DNA of 17,388 nt from an uncultured Alphaproteobacteria bacterium. Its GTDB lineage: Bacteria; Pseudomonadota; Alphaproteobacteria; GCA-2731375. The notes under the pieces are model-generated. The model saw only the letters and a list, made by a program, of their open reading frames with translations, was not told the DNA's origin and ran no database searches. Made by a program: the position numbers and the translations under genes. The DNA is taken from assembly GCA_913049615.1 (NCBI GenBank), contig CAJWZI010000008.1, forward strand, positions 1 through 17,388, read 5' to 3'. This document shows, piece after piece, positions 1-6,888 of the stretch. Position 1 is the first letter of the stretch, and every line of letters begins with the position of its first letter.

Positions 1-61
1 AGAGGTCCTGGACCGAAGTCCAAAACACGGTCCCATGCTGCAGAAGCTGTTCACCAAGTAG
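1..61 (+). CDS. C-terminal tail of an unidentified gene, probably TRAP transporter substrate-binding protein DctP (partial)
   Basis: Only the last 19 codons and a TAG stop (59-61) lie in the window; the frame starts at base 2 and ends KLFTK. Nothing in these residues is diagnostic. The call rests on position: dctQ and dctM follow on the same strand, and the periplasmic solute-binding subunit is very often encoded first in dctPQM operons. An unrelated upstream gene cannot be excluded. Confidence 0.5.
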   Translation, partial: EVLDRSPKHGPMLQKLFTK

Positions 62-72
62 CCTAGTCCTAA

Positions 73-102
73 CGCGGGGCCGCGGGGGCCCGCCGCCCCG
101 CG
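73..102 (+). other. GC-rich hairpin between the putative dctP and dctQ
   Basis: Bases 73-80 (CGCGGGGC) are perfectly complementary to 95-102 (GCCCCGCG), and the 14-base interior is itself G/C-rich. There is no T-run after it, so it is not a classic intrinsic terminator. A stable hairpin after a binding-protein gene often limits read-through into the membrane genes or protects the 3' end of the upstream message, allowing excess binding protein. That role is inferred. Confidence 0.5.
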
Positions 103-142
103 TCTTCGGCCCGTTTCCCCGCCCGCGTTCCTGGAACAGCCC

Positions 143-667
143 ATGCGCCAGCAGATTGCCGCGTTCGAGACGGCCTTTAACAAATTCACGGTGTTTCTGG
201 CTAGTCTTGTCGCCGCATCCATCGGACTGATAGCCTTGTTGGTACCCCTTAATCTAGCGCTGGTGAAAGTCGAACTGGGGGGCATTTGGTGGCTGTACGA
301 AGCGGTGGAATACACCCTGTACGTGGGTGTGTTTATCGGCGCACCATGGGTACTGCAACAGGGGGCCCACGTGCGAGTGGATGTGCTGGTTACCGCCCTG
401 TCTCGCCCGCAAGCGGTGCGGTTGGAACGGGTCGTGGATGCCACCGCTACCGTGCTATGCCTTTTTCTATTCTACTATGGCTGCCGCGCGGCGATCTCCG
501 AGTTTGAGGACGGGACCCTGCCTGATAAGGATTTGCGTATAGCCAATTGGTACATGCTGGCAGTCTTTGCACTGTCTTTTCTGCTGCTCGCCATAGAGTT
601 CCTATTTCGCATGCGCCGGGCAACGGCAATTGCGCAGGAAGACTATATCGCTAAATCGGGATTTTGA
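143..667 (+). CDS. dctQ: TRAP transporter small permease subunit (DctQ family)
   Basis: A 174-residue membrane protein with four hydrophobic stretches at about 14-40, 53-72, 98-114 and 134-156, the normal DctQ topology and size. The family signature is present: W50-L-Y-E, then Y57, followed by G74-A-H-V-R-V-D80. DctQ partners DctM in the inner membrane and is essential to TRAP uptake of carboxylates driven by an ion gradient. The ATG at 143 follows a weak GGAAC about 8 bases upstream. The stop codon (665-667) is three bases before the dctM start, so the two are probably translationally coupled. Substrate cannot be read from this subunit. Confidence 0.93.
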   Translation: MRQQIAAFETAFNKFTVFLASLVAASIGLIALLVPLNLALVKVELGGIWWLYEAVEYTLYVGVFIGAPWVLQQGAHVRVDVLVTALSRPQAVRLERVVDATATVLCLFLFYYGCRAAISEFEDGTLPDKDLRIANWYMLAVFALSFLLLAIEFLFRMRRATAIAQEDYIAKSGF

Positions 668-670
668 GCT

Positions 671-2116
671 ATGGAGTGGTATTTTGCACTTACACTCCTT
701 CTCGGTACCGTCTGCGCCCTAATGTTCCTTGGCCTGCCAGTGGCCTTTGCCTTTTTCGCCGCCAATGTTCTTGGCACCTTCATATTCATAAATGGCGATA
801 TCGGGTTGGTATTCATGCCAATCGAATTCCACAATGCCATAAAATTTACCCTGGCGCCCATTGCCCTGTTCTTACTGATGGGCGAAATCCTGTTGCAGAC
901 AGGGGTCGCCTTCAAGGCCATTGGTGCGATTGACCGGCTGATTTCACGGGTGCCAGGGCGCCTGGCCGTGGTTTCCATCGTCGGCGGCACCGTATTCTCG
1001 TCGCTTTCAGGGTCCACCATTGCTAACACTGCCATACTCGGATCGGTGCTACTTCCAGACATGATCAAACGTGGCTATCAGCCTACCATCGCCATGGGCC
1101 CGATCATGGCCGTTGGCGGCATTGCTATGCTGATCCCGCCCTCGGCCCTCGCGGTACTGCTCGCCAGTCTGGCTGAACAGTCGGTGGCACAGCTACTCAT
1201 CGCCGGCATTGTACCCGGTGTTTTTATGGCATTCCTGTTCTTTGCCTATGTAGTAGGCAGATGCCTAATCAATCCCAAGCTCGCCCCAGCCTATGTGCCC
1301 GACCAGGGCAGCCTGGATCAACCCCTGAGCATCAGCCTGAACCTGGGTGGCCGTCAGGTTGTGAATTTGACCTATGACGGAAGATTTTGCCGTGCCGTGA
1401 ACCGAGTGCTGCCATTCGTCTTTTACATCCTGCCATTGCTGGTAATTTTCGTCGTCGTAGTCGGCAGTATTTTCTTCAAGCTGGCCGCGCCGACCGAGGC
1501 AGCGGCCTTAGGCTGCGTTGCGGCCCTAGCGGTCTGCTACTTCTTCCGACTATTCAAGACCATTATCCGGATCACTGGTATCGAGGGCGCAGATTTCTCT
1601 TGGCGGCAGGTAGCCAAGGCCCTGATGGAGACGGCCAAGATCAACATCATGATTCTTTTTATTATCGCCGGTTCCCTCGTGTTCAGCCAGGCCCTATCTA
1701 ACTCCGGCGCAACGGACGGCCTCTTGGAGCAAATCACAAAATTGGATTTGACGCCGATCACGGTGGTAATCGCCATGATGGTAGTGCTGCTGTTCCTGGG
1801 CGCCTTCATGGACCAGGTCAGCATGTTGTTGCTGACCCTTCCGTTTTTCCTTTTAGGTAGCCAGTCGCTGCAAGTGGTCTTTAACATTGACGTTATCTGG
1901 CTCATGGTACTGATGCTGATCACCATGGAAATCAGCCTACTCACCCCGCCCTTTGGTCTGTTGCTTTACGTAATGAAGGGCGTAGCCCAGTTCGAGGTAA
2001 CTTTAGGGCAAGTCATACGCTCCGCCCTGCCCTTTATTGTCATCGAATTGTTCGTACTAGCTCTTCTAGTCTGGATACCGGAACTAGCCACATGGCTGCC
2101 CAGCAAGATTGAATAG
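671..2116 (+). CDS. dctM: TRAP transporter large permease subunit (DctM family)
   Basis: A 481-residue polytopic membrane protein, somewhat longer than the usual 425-440 of DctM; the extra length lies in the middle, around residues 205-250. Family motifs are in order: VPGRLAVVSIVGGTVFSSLSG near 94-114, a TIANTAILGSVLLPDM segment after it, LIPPSALAVLLASLAEQ near 153-169, the PTEAAALG motif near 275, and GAFMDQVSMLLLTLPF in the last third. It is the ion-coupled translocation subunit acting with DctQ and a periplasmic binding protein. The start is 3 bases after the dctQ stop. The 3' end is convergent with the enoyl-CoA hydratase gene across 44 bases with no obvious terminator. Confidence 0.95.
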   Translation: MEWYFALTLLLGTVCALMFLGLPVAFAFFAANVLGTFIFINGDIGLVFMPIEFHNAIKFTLAPIALFLLMGEILLQTGVAFKAIGAIDRLISRVPGRLAVVSIVGGTVFSSLSGSTIANTAILGSVLLPDMIKRGYQPTIAMGPIMAVGGIAMLIPPSALAVLLASLAEQSVAQLLIAGIVPGVFMAFLFFAYVVGRCLINPKLAPAYVPDQGSLDQPLSISLNLGGRQVVNLTYDGRFCRAVNRVLPFVFYILPLLVIFVVVVGSIFFKLAAPTEAAALGCVAALAVCYFFRLFKTIIRITGIEGADFSWRQVAKALMETAKINIMILFIIAGSLVFSQALSNSGATDGLLEQITKLDLTPITVVIAMMVVLLFLGAFMDQVSMLLLTLPFFLLGSQSLQVVFNIDVIWLMVLMLITMEISLLTPPFGLLLYVMKGVAQFEVTLGQVIRSALPFIVIELFVLALLVWIPELATWLPSKIE

Positions 2117-2160
2117 TTGCCACATGAACCATGCAAACCCGACCAATCCGCTATCGTTTC

Positions 2161-3021
2161 TCAGCCGCGCTCCCGGGACTTCTTGAACCAGGCATCCTCT
2201 TCAGCGAAGCGATCGGCATTCCAGCTCAACGCGGCCTTCAGACCATCCTTCTCCCGAATTTTGTCAAACTCTTCGATCTCGGGCGAGGAGTCCGTGCTCG
2301 CCAAGGCAATGGCTTCCAGCTCCATGGAGCGTTCCACCACTTGACGCACGCCCATCAATTCGTATGACATATTGATAAGCTTCTTATTGTACTCCACTGT
2401 GGCGGCGGGAAGTTTCGCGATAGTCAACGCCTGGCGTTCCACCGCCGCGTCCAGTTCCTCGAGCGGCACCACCTCGTTCACCAGGTCCAACCTCTTCGCC
2501 TCGGCAGCGTCGATCAGATTCCCGGTGTATAGTAACTCACGCGCCTTGGTCATGCCGACCATCCAGGGCCAAACGGCCGGTATGTAGGGGCCGCCAGTGC
2601 GGATCTCTGGCGCTCCAAATTTTGCATCCTCCGAACAAATCCGTAGATCGCAAAAGTTGGCAGTAGCAAGTCCCCCAGCTATACAAAATCCATGTATCTG
2701 GGCGATGATTGGTTTCGGATTATTCCAGAACACATCCCACCAGGCTGATGCACTGAATGTCTTGCCCTTAAGGAAGCGAGCCCGCCGCTTGACCGCATTG
2801 ATCTTGTTAGTGGTTGTGATGTCAAAACCTGCGCTGAACGCACGTCCCGACGCCTTAAGCACGATTACCCGGATTTCCTCGTCTAACCAACCGGCATCCT
2901 CCATCGCGCTTTGAACTTCAAGCTGCAAGTCCTCAGACAGGGCATTCAGCTTGTCCGGTCGGTTCAGTACAACGTAGGCAATTGGCCCCCGTTTTTCATA
3001 AATGATGTTCTCATAGCTCAT
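2161..3021 (-). CDS. Enoyl-CoA hydratase/isomerase (crotonase) family protein
   Basis: A 286-residue crotonase-fold protein. The first oxyanion-hole segment is SGRAFSAGFD near residues 59-68 and the second is HGFCIAGGLATA near 115-126, followed by the CSEDAKFGAPEIRTGGPY helix-loop that lines the active site. The FKKSRERG tail is typical of this superfamily. The glycine-rich active-site loop differs from true hydratases (the usual first glutamate position is not clearly conserved), so the reaction could be hydration, isomerisation or hydrolysis of an acyl-CoA. ATG at 3021 is preceded by AGGAGAGG at a good distance. The gene stands apart from the beta-oxidation cluster farther right. Confidence 0.9.
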   Translation of the reverse strand: MSYENIIYEKRGPIAYVVLNRPDKLNALSEDLQLEVQSAMEDAGWLDEEIRVIVLKASGRAFSAGFDITTTNKINAVKRRARFLKGKTFSASAWWDVFWNNPKPIIAQIHGFCIAGGLATANFCDLRICSEDAKFGAPEIRTGGPYIPAVWPWMVGMTKARELLYTGNLIDAAEAKRLDLVNEVVPLEELDAAVERQALTIAKLPAATVEYNKKLINMSYELMGVRQVVERSMELEAIALASTDSSPEIEEFDKIREKDGLKAALSWNADRFAEEDAWFKKSRERG

Positions 3022-3042
3022 TGGTCCTCTCCTAACCTACGT

Positions 3043-3210
3043 TTAAACTGAAGCGGGCGCACACCCTCCTCTAGAGGATGTTAAAGCGCTGTCGCAATTC
3101 CATCTCAACAAGAATGACGAAATTGACCCTAAGCCAATTGCCGTAAAACCCTCACTGCACAGTGCCAAAAGCCCATCTTTCAAATTCGCCGCGGTAATAG
3201 TCGTCCTCGT
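3043..3210 (-). other. Possible small ORF after gluQ with a strong ribosome binding site but an ACG codon (doubtful)
   Basis: On the minus strand the gluQ stop TAG runs directly into AGGAGG (3216-3221); five bases later comes ACG (3208-3210), which opens a 55-codon frame ending at TAA (3043-3045). The Shine-Dalgarno sequence is textbook but no ATG, GTG or TTG follows at a suitable distance. The predicted peptide is unremarkable and matches nothing I recognise. Another frame from a badly placed CTG gives about 20 codons rich in D, E and Y. This may be chance or a decayed gene. Confidence 0.15.
3067..3078. promoter_or_regulatory. Perfect 12-base palindrome upstream of the enoyl-CoA hydratase gene
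   Basis: TCCTCTAGAGGA is a perfect palindrome 46 bases upstream of the hydratase start codon, where an operator could sit. No regulator is encoded nearby and I recognise no known consensus. A second, interrupted repeat (CACTG, 2 bases, CAGTG; 3153-3164) lies farther upstream. An operator role is inferred from position only. Confidence 0.25.
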
Positions 3211-3219
3211 TCAGACCTC

Positions 3220-4071
3220 CTAAAACGCAAACCCAAAAGATCTACGCAATTTTGCCGGATCCATGCCGGATTCTCGCAAATGAGCTAAACTGGCCCCGCC
3301 ATGGCGCTTGGCCAAGCGCACACCCTGGTCGTCGTTAATCAGTGGATGATGATCATATTCCGGTGTCGGCAGATCCAATAATGCCTGCAATAGTCGGTGC
3401 ACATGACTAGCCGAGAATAAATCCGCCCCTCTCGTAACGTGGCTGACACCTTGTAGCGCATCATCGATAGTGACAGCCAGATGATAGGACGTGGGTACAT
3501 CCTTCCGGGCCAGCACGACATCGCCGTGCAGCTCCGCATTCAATGGCCGTCGCCCCTGAGTGCGGTCATGCCATGACAGGTCGGATGATAGGCGCTTTCC
3601 TGCCCGGGCACAGTCCAAACGTATAGCATAGGCTTCACCTCCCTCGACTCGATCTTGGCGTTCACCGAAAGATAGGTTTCGGCATGTTCCAGGATAAAGG
3701 AGCCTATCCAGGCCATGGGGTGCGGATGGAGCCGTGGCAATCTCTCTGGCGATTTTTTTTCTGGTGCAAAAACAGGGATAGGTTAATTCCTCTGCATCCA
3801 GACGCGCTAAGGCTCCGGCGTAGTCATCCATGTGCTCGGATTGGCGGCGTACCGGTTGCTCCCACTTTAGCCCCAACCACTCCAAATCGGCTAGCAAGGC
3901 TGCTTCATGCTCCAGCCGGCAGCGGTTCCGGTCAATGTCCTCTACCCGCAGCAAAAATCTACCGCCCATGCGCTGGGCCGCATCGAAGCTGTACAGCGCC
4001 GAAAAACCATTTCCTAGATGCAGACGCCCGGTGGGACTAGGGGCAAATCGCAGGACAGGGGATTGTGGCAA
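3220..4071 (-). CDS. gluQ: Glutamyl-Q tRNA(Asp) synthetase (GluQRS)
   Basis: A 283-residue truncated relative of glutamyl-tRNA synthetase that lacks the anticodon-binding half. It loads glutamate onto the queuosine at position 34 of tRNA(Asp). The class I motif HLGN is at 18-21 after FAPSPTGRL, and the KMSKS-like loop is RLAKRHGG at 252-259. The zinc site of the family, C-x-C then Y-x3-C, is present at C100, C102, Y126 and C130. The start appears to be TTG at 4071: an in-frame stop (complement of 4087-4089) lies six codons upstream and no ATG intervenes. No strong ribosome binding site is visible. The stop at 3220 overlaps an AGGAGG. Confidence 0.95.
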   Translation of the reverse strand: MPQSPVLRFAPSPTGRLHLGNGFSALYSFDAAQRMGGRFLLRVEDIDRNRCRLEHEAALLADLEWLGLKWEQPVRRQSEHMDDYAGALARLDAEELTYPCFCTRKKIAREIATAPSAPHGLDRLLYPGTCRNLSFGERQDRVEGGEAYAIRLDCARAGKRLSSDLSWHDRTQGRRPLNAELHGDVVLARKDVPTSYHLAVTIDDALQGVSHVTRGADLFSASHVHRLLQALLDLPTPEYDHHPLINDDQGVRLAKRHGGASLAHLRESGMDPAKLRRSFGFAF

Positions 4072-4122
4072 TAGCGAGCCTATAGGCTATCAGATGGATA
4101 AATAATTGTTCAGGAGGATACC

Positions 4123-4305
4123 ACGTCAGATGATAAATTCACGGTTCTAGTAGCCGGATCAGTCATCATAGAGCAAGGTATACGGGCCGCTAAGGACATC
4201 GATGTCGTGGCCAAGCAGTTCTTGAGTCCAGTAATGAACATCACCAGTATGGCAGAGCAAATGGTCCATTTAGGTCTGAACACCCAGACCCCATCGCAAC
4301 AGTAA
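4123..4305 (+). CDS. Small hypothetical protein, 60 codons, apparent ACG start
   Basis: AGGAGG at 4112-4117 is followed after five bases by ACG at 4123, which opens a 60-codon frame to TAA at 4303-4305. No ATG, GTG or TTG lies in frame near the ribosome binding site; the ATG at 4130 is in another frame and soon stops. The peptide begins (T/M)SDDKFTVLVAGSVII and continues with a helical-looking segment EQGIRAAKDIDVVAKQF. Composition resembles a real soluble protein, but I recognise no family. Either ACG is used as a rare start, or an ATG was mutated to ACG and the gene is silenced, or a base is miscalled. It runs divergently from gluQ. Confidence 0.4.
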   Translation, partial: TSDDKFTVLVAGSVIIEQGIRAAKDIDVVAKQFLSPVMNITSMAEQMVHLGLNTQTPSQQ

Positions 4306-4443
4306 ATAGTGAAATCCTAACGTCTATCAATGGAACACAGACACATGGTGCAGAAGAACTATAAGGATAGCGAAATCAGCGCCAGGTCGTGCCAAGGATA
4401 TTTTGATTGGCCAGATACGGGTTTCTCTAACTATTGTCCAACA

Positions 4444-4521
4444 ATGGCCACCTCGTCGACCGCTGAGCCAGACCTTTTGAACCAGAAGCGGCCCGTTCGT
4501 CCAACGCCGTCGGACATTTAA
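4444..4521 (+). other. Possible N-terminal extension of the glycosylase, cut off by an in-frame TAA
   Basis: The frame of the downstream glycosylase is open from an ATG at 4330 or 4444 up to TAA at 4519-4521, one codon before the TTG proposed as its start. Reading through gives RPVRPTPSDI-stop-ALEDGFHQIA. Family members often have a T-x-x-D-I/L motif followed by a helix just here, so the upstream piece could be the original N-terminus split by a nonsense change. No good ribosome binding site precedes 4444. The similarity is short and recalled from memory, not aligned. Confidence 0.3.
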
Positions 4522-4524
4522 GCC

Positions 4525-5136
4525 TTGGAAGACGGATTTCACCAAATCGCCCGAATGGAACCGAGATTTACCGCGGTTTTGCAGCAACACGGCGAGCCAC
4601 CATCGCGAAAAAGGCCTGGTGGATTCGAAACAGTCCTCAAGACTATCGTGCAGCAACAAGTCTCTCTCGCTTCCGCCAATGCAATTTGGGGGCGGCTGCG
4701 AAAAGGCCTGGTCCGGGTCAACGCGGACGCCGTGCTGGCGTTGGATAAGGATGATTTGCGTGGCTTTGGCCTATCAAGAGCAAAAGCTATCTGTGCTCGC
4801 AGTTTAGCTGAAGAAGTCGCGTACGGCCGACTAAATTTCCGCAAATTGCCACACTTGGAAGACGAGGATGTCATTGTATCCCTAACCCGGATCAAAGGTA
4901 TCGGCCGTTGGACAGCTGAAGTTTACCTACTTGGTGCGTTGCAGCGTCCGGATATCTGGCCGGCCGCTGATGTGGCCTTGATGGAAGGCATTCGCGATCT
5001 ATTGGGACTTGACTCCCGACCCACCATGAAAGAAATGCTAGTGTTGGCAGAACCCTGGCGTCCCTACCGCACCTTCGCAGCGCGCACAACATGGCTGCAT
5101 TACAGGCACATGACAAACCGCGGCACCGTGGCCTAG
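4525..5136 (+). CDS. DNA-3-methyladenine glycosylase, AlkA-like HhH-GPD family
   Basis: A 203-residue base-excision repair enzyme that removes alkylated purines. It carries GGFETVLKTIVQQQVSLASA near 32-51, a family-typical segment, then the helix-hairpin-helix LTRIKGIGRWTAEVYLLGAL at 120-139, and the catalytic aspartate D149 in PAADVAL. Size fits the short AlkA-type branch without the N-terminal domain of E. coli AlkA. The start is given as TTG 4525 because TAA at 4519-4521 blocks extension; no strong ribosome binding site precedes it. The next gene in the same direction is an HNH endonuclease after about 106 bases. Confidence 0.9.
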   Translation: MEDGFHQIARMEPRFTAVLQQHGEPPSRKRPGGFETVLKTIVQQQVSLASANAIWGRLRKGLVRVNADAVLALDKDDLRGFGLSRAKAICARSLAEEVAYGRLNFRKLPHLEDEDVIVSLTRIKGIGRWTAEVYLLGALQRPDIWPAADVALMEGIRDLLGLDSRPTMKEMLVLAEPWRPYRTFAARTTWLHYRHMTNRGTVA

Positions 5137-5226
5137 ATGGCCGTAGAATTTTTACCTGGAAAAATTGGCGCAAAATTGCCAAAATCCAAAGAATCGATTG
5201 TTCCAATTGAGTTTGTTCTGGTCTGA
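5137..5226 (+). CDS. Possible 29-residue peptide following the glycosylase gene
   Basis: An ATG directly abuts the TAG stop of the glycosylase gene and opens 29 codons (start MAVEFLPGKIGAKLPK, stop TGA 5224-5226). It could be translated by termination-reinitiation. There is no separate ribosome binding site. It could be a remnant of a gene once present here or a chance frame. The same stretch contains a weak repeat, TTGGC (5165-5169) and GCCAA (5178-5182), without a terminator-like T-run. Confidence 0.2.
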   Translation: MAVEFLPGKIGAKLPKSKESIVPIEFVLV

Positions 5227-5242
5227 ATTACGTAGGAAGGTC

Positions 5243-5794
5243 ATGGAGGCCACACTTGATCGCAGCCCCACTTTGGTGCTCAACGCCGATTTTCAGCCGT
5301 TGAGTTATTATCCATTATCCTTATGGTCCTGGCAGGATGTGGTTAAAGCGGTATTCCTTGAGCGAGTGCAAGTACTCTCGGCCTATGACCGGGTCATCCA
5401 CTCACCCAGTTTCGTCATGGATCTACCTTCCGTTGTGGCGCTAAAACGGTATATCCAACCGGCTAATTTCCCTGCATTTACCCGTTTCAACCTATTTTTG
5501 CGAGACCGGTTCATTTGCCAATACTGCGGCGCTAAGCATGATCTGACGTTTGATCATGTCATTCCCCGCAGCCGGGGCGGCCGCACTACCTGGGAAAACG
5601 TCGTCGCGGCCTGCGCGCCTTGCAATCTGCGTAAGGGCGGGCGCATGTCCATAGACTGCGGCATGCGACCCCGAATGGCCCCCAATCGCCCCACAGTTCG
5701 ACAACTGCATGATCGGGGCCGTGCTTTTCCGCCCAATTATTTGCACGAAAGCTGGAGTGATTTCCTCTACTGGGATACAGAACTGGAGGCCTGA
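5243..5794 (+). CDS. HNH endonuclease family protein
   Basis: A 183-residue protein with an N-terminal alpha/beta region (LVLNADFQPLSYYPLSLWSW) and a C-terminal zinc-containing HNH nuclease domain: CQYC, then FDHVIPRSRGG with the catalytic D-H pair, then ENVVAACAPCN with the conserved asparagine and second CxxC. This stand-alone family is common in alphaproteobacteria and its substrate is not established. The start is ATG 5243, preceded by AGGAAGG at 5234-5240; a TTG upstream at 5165 would add 26 residues of low complexity. The TGA stop overlaps the ATG of the next gene by one base, which implies translational coupling. Confidence 0.92.
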   Translation: MEATLDRSPTLVLNADFQPLSYYPLSLWSWQDVVKAVFLERVQVLSAYDRVIHSPSFVMDLPSVVALKRYIQPANFPAFTRFNLFLRDRFICQYCGAKHDLTFDHVIPRSRGGRTTWENVVAACAPCNLRKGGRMSIDCGMRPRMAPNRPTVRQLHDRGRAFPPNYLHESWSDFLYWDTELEA

Positions 5795-6888
5795 TGGCCC
5801 GGCCTTACGATGCCTCTCCCGTAGCCATGCGCGTAGATCTGGCGGCCGCCCTTAATCGAAACCATGAGCGTCTGACCCAACCCGGTTCCTGGCTAGATGG
5901 CGCCCAACGCCTGGCCGTATTAGTGGAAGCTCGCCACGCCTGGGATTGTCCTTTGTGCCGGAAACGCAAAAGCTCTATCTCGCCCTATGCCGTGGACGGA
6001 AACCATGCCGCACTGGGAATTTTGGCCCCGGCCTGGGTTGAGGTCATACACCGCGTGGTCACCGATCCGGGGCGCCTTAGCCAACGCTGGTACCAAGAAG
6101 CTCTGGATAGCGGCATAGCGGAGGACGAGATAATTGAAGTCATCAGCGTGACCGTACAGGCCGTAGTGATCGACTGTTTCACAACTGCCATCGGCATGGA
6201 AACTCCCTCTTTTCCTGACGCTGCAACGGGTCAACCGCCCAGGCGCCACGCACCGGAAGCCAGGCCCGGACCAGGCTGGGCCGCAACCATTGCGCCAGAG
6301 GATGCAGGGCCTGATTTTATGGATTTTTATAATAATGAGAGCCATTTTTACATCCGGCGCTCACTAACCCTGGTGCCAGACGAGACCCGGCGCCTATGGG
6401 AACTCCTGAACGCGCTATATATGGAAGACCCCCGTATTCACGAACTGGAGGGACTAGAACGTGGCATATCGCGTGCGCAGATGGAATTCTTGGCAGCCCG
6501 TGCATCTGCGCTTCTTGGTTGCTATTACTGAACCACCTCCCATGCGGCGCGGCTCCGGGTGAGCGGCAAACATACTGGCAACGAATACGACCTTTCCCTA
6601 ATTATGGATGGCAGTGTCCAGGAATCGGGCCTGCCCCAGGGAAACATGCTGAATGAGTTTGTCGAAGCCATCATGGACCGCGACAAAGCCCGTATTGCCG
6701 CTACCCGAACGACCATCGCAGAAACGTTAGGCGAGGCCGCCATGGTGGACGCGGCGGCGACGATTGCCGCCTTTAACGCCTATACCCGTATGGCGGATGC
6801 TACAGGTATTCCGCTGGAAGCCCCCAAAGCCGAAGCTACGGTCGAATTGCGTCAGGAGCTGGGGTTGGAAGCCCTGAACAACGGATGA
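5794..6888 (+). CDS. AhpD-like (carboxymuconolactone decarboxylase-fold) protein, probable selenoprotein with Sec at residue 246
   Basis: One frame of 364 residues if the TGA at 6529-6531 is read as selenocysteine; conventional reading stops at residue 245. Around the TGA the protein reads SALLGCYY-U-TTSHAARL. This matches the AhpD active site C-x-x-C-x-x-x-H: C243, U246, H250, with E231 twelve residues before C243, the same spacing as Glu118-Cys130-Cys133-His137 of mycobacterial AhpD. Coding character continues smoothly on both sides in the same frame, which is unlike a random stop. The N-terminal half has its own CPLC (C52, C55) and a DEIIEVISVTVQAVVID helix reminiscent of a second AhpD-type repeat. 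Expected role: peroxide or thiol-disulfide redox chemistry in the cytoplasm. GGAGG at 5785-5789 precedes the ATG, which overlaps the HNH stop. The end overlaps the flavodoxin start (ATGA). Alternatives are a nonsense mutation of TGC/TGT or a base error. Confidence 0.77.
6529..6531 (+). other. In-frame UGA, predicted selenocysteine codon
   Basis: This TGA replaces the second cysteine of the C-x-x-C active site in the AhpD-like protein. The upstream codons encode C-Y-Y and the downstream codons T-T-S-H in the same frame. At least seven other genes in the window end in TGA, so UGA is not reassigned genome-wide. Sec insertion would need SelA, SelB, tRNA-Sec and SelD, none of which lies in this window. 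Confidence 0.75.
6534..6564 (+). promoter_or_regulatory. Candidate bacterial SECIS region
   Basis: Immediately downstream of the UGA two alternative helices can be drawn by eye. One is GCUC (6552-6555) with GAGC (6561-6564), closing a CGGGU loop that starts 24 bases after the UGA, with G at its second position, as expected for a bacterial SECIS apical loop. The other is CACCU (6534-6538) with GGGUG (6557-6561), including one G-U pair. They are mutually exclusive. Both are short and unverified by folding. Confidence 0.35.

Noticed and set aside
643..1068. Minus-strand ORF of 141 codons over the dctQ/dctM junction
   Set aside because: It is antisense to membrane protein genes with clear family motifs; no features of its own.
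5920..6345. Minus-strand ORF of 141 codons inside the AhpD-like gene
   Set aside because: It is antisense to a frame with recognisable domains and overlaps, with no ribosome binding site or family likeness.
6529..6531. Genome-wide UGA reassignment to tryptophan
   Set aside because: Several unrelated genes in the window end in TGA at their expected lengths, and Trp at the C-x-x-C position makes no functional sense.
6529..6561. Frameshift or two separate genes at 5794-6531 and 6559-6888
   Set aside because: Both parts are in the same frame with one TGA between them, and the residues around it rebuild an active site, so a frameshift is excluded and an independent GTG start at 6559 is unlikely.
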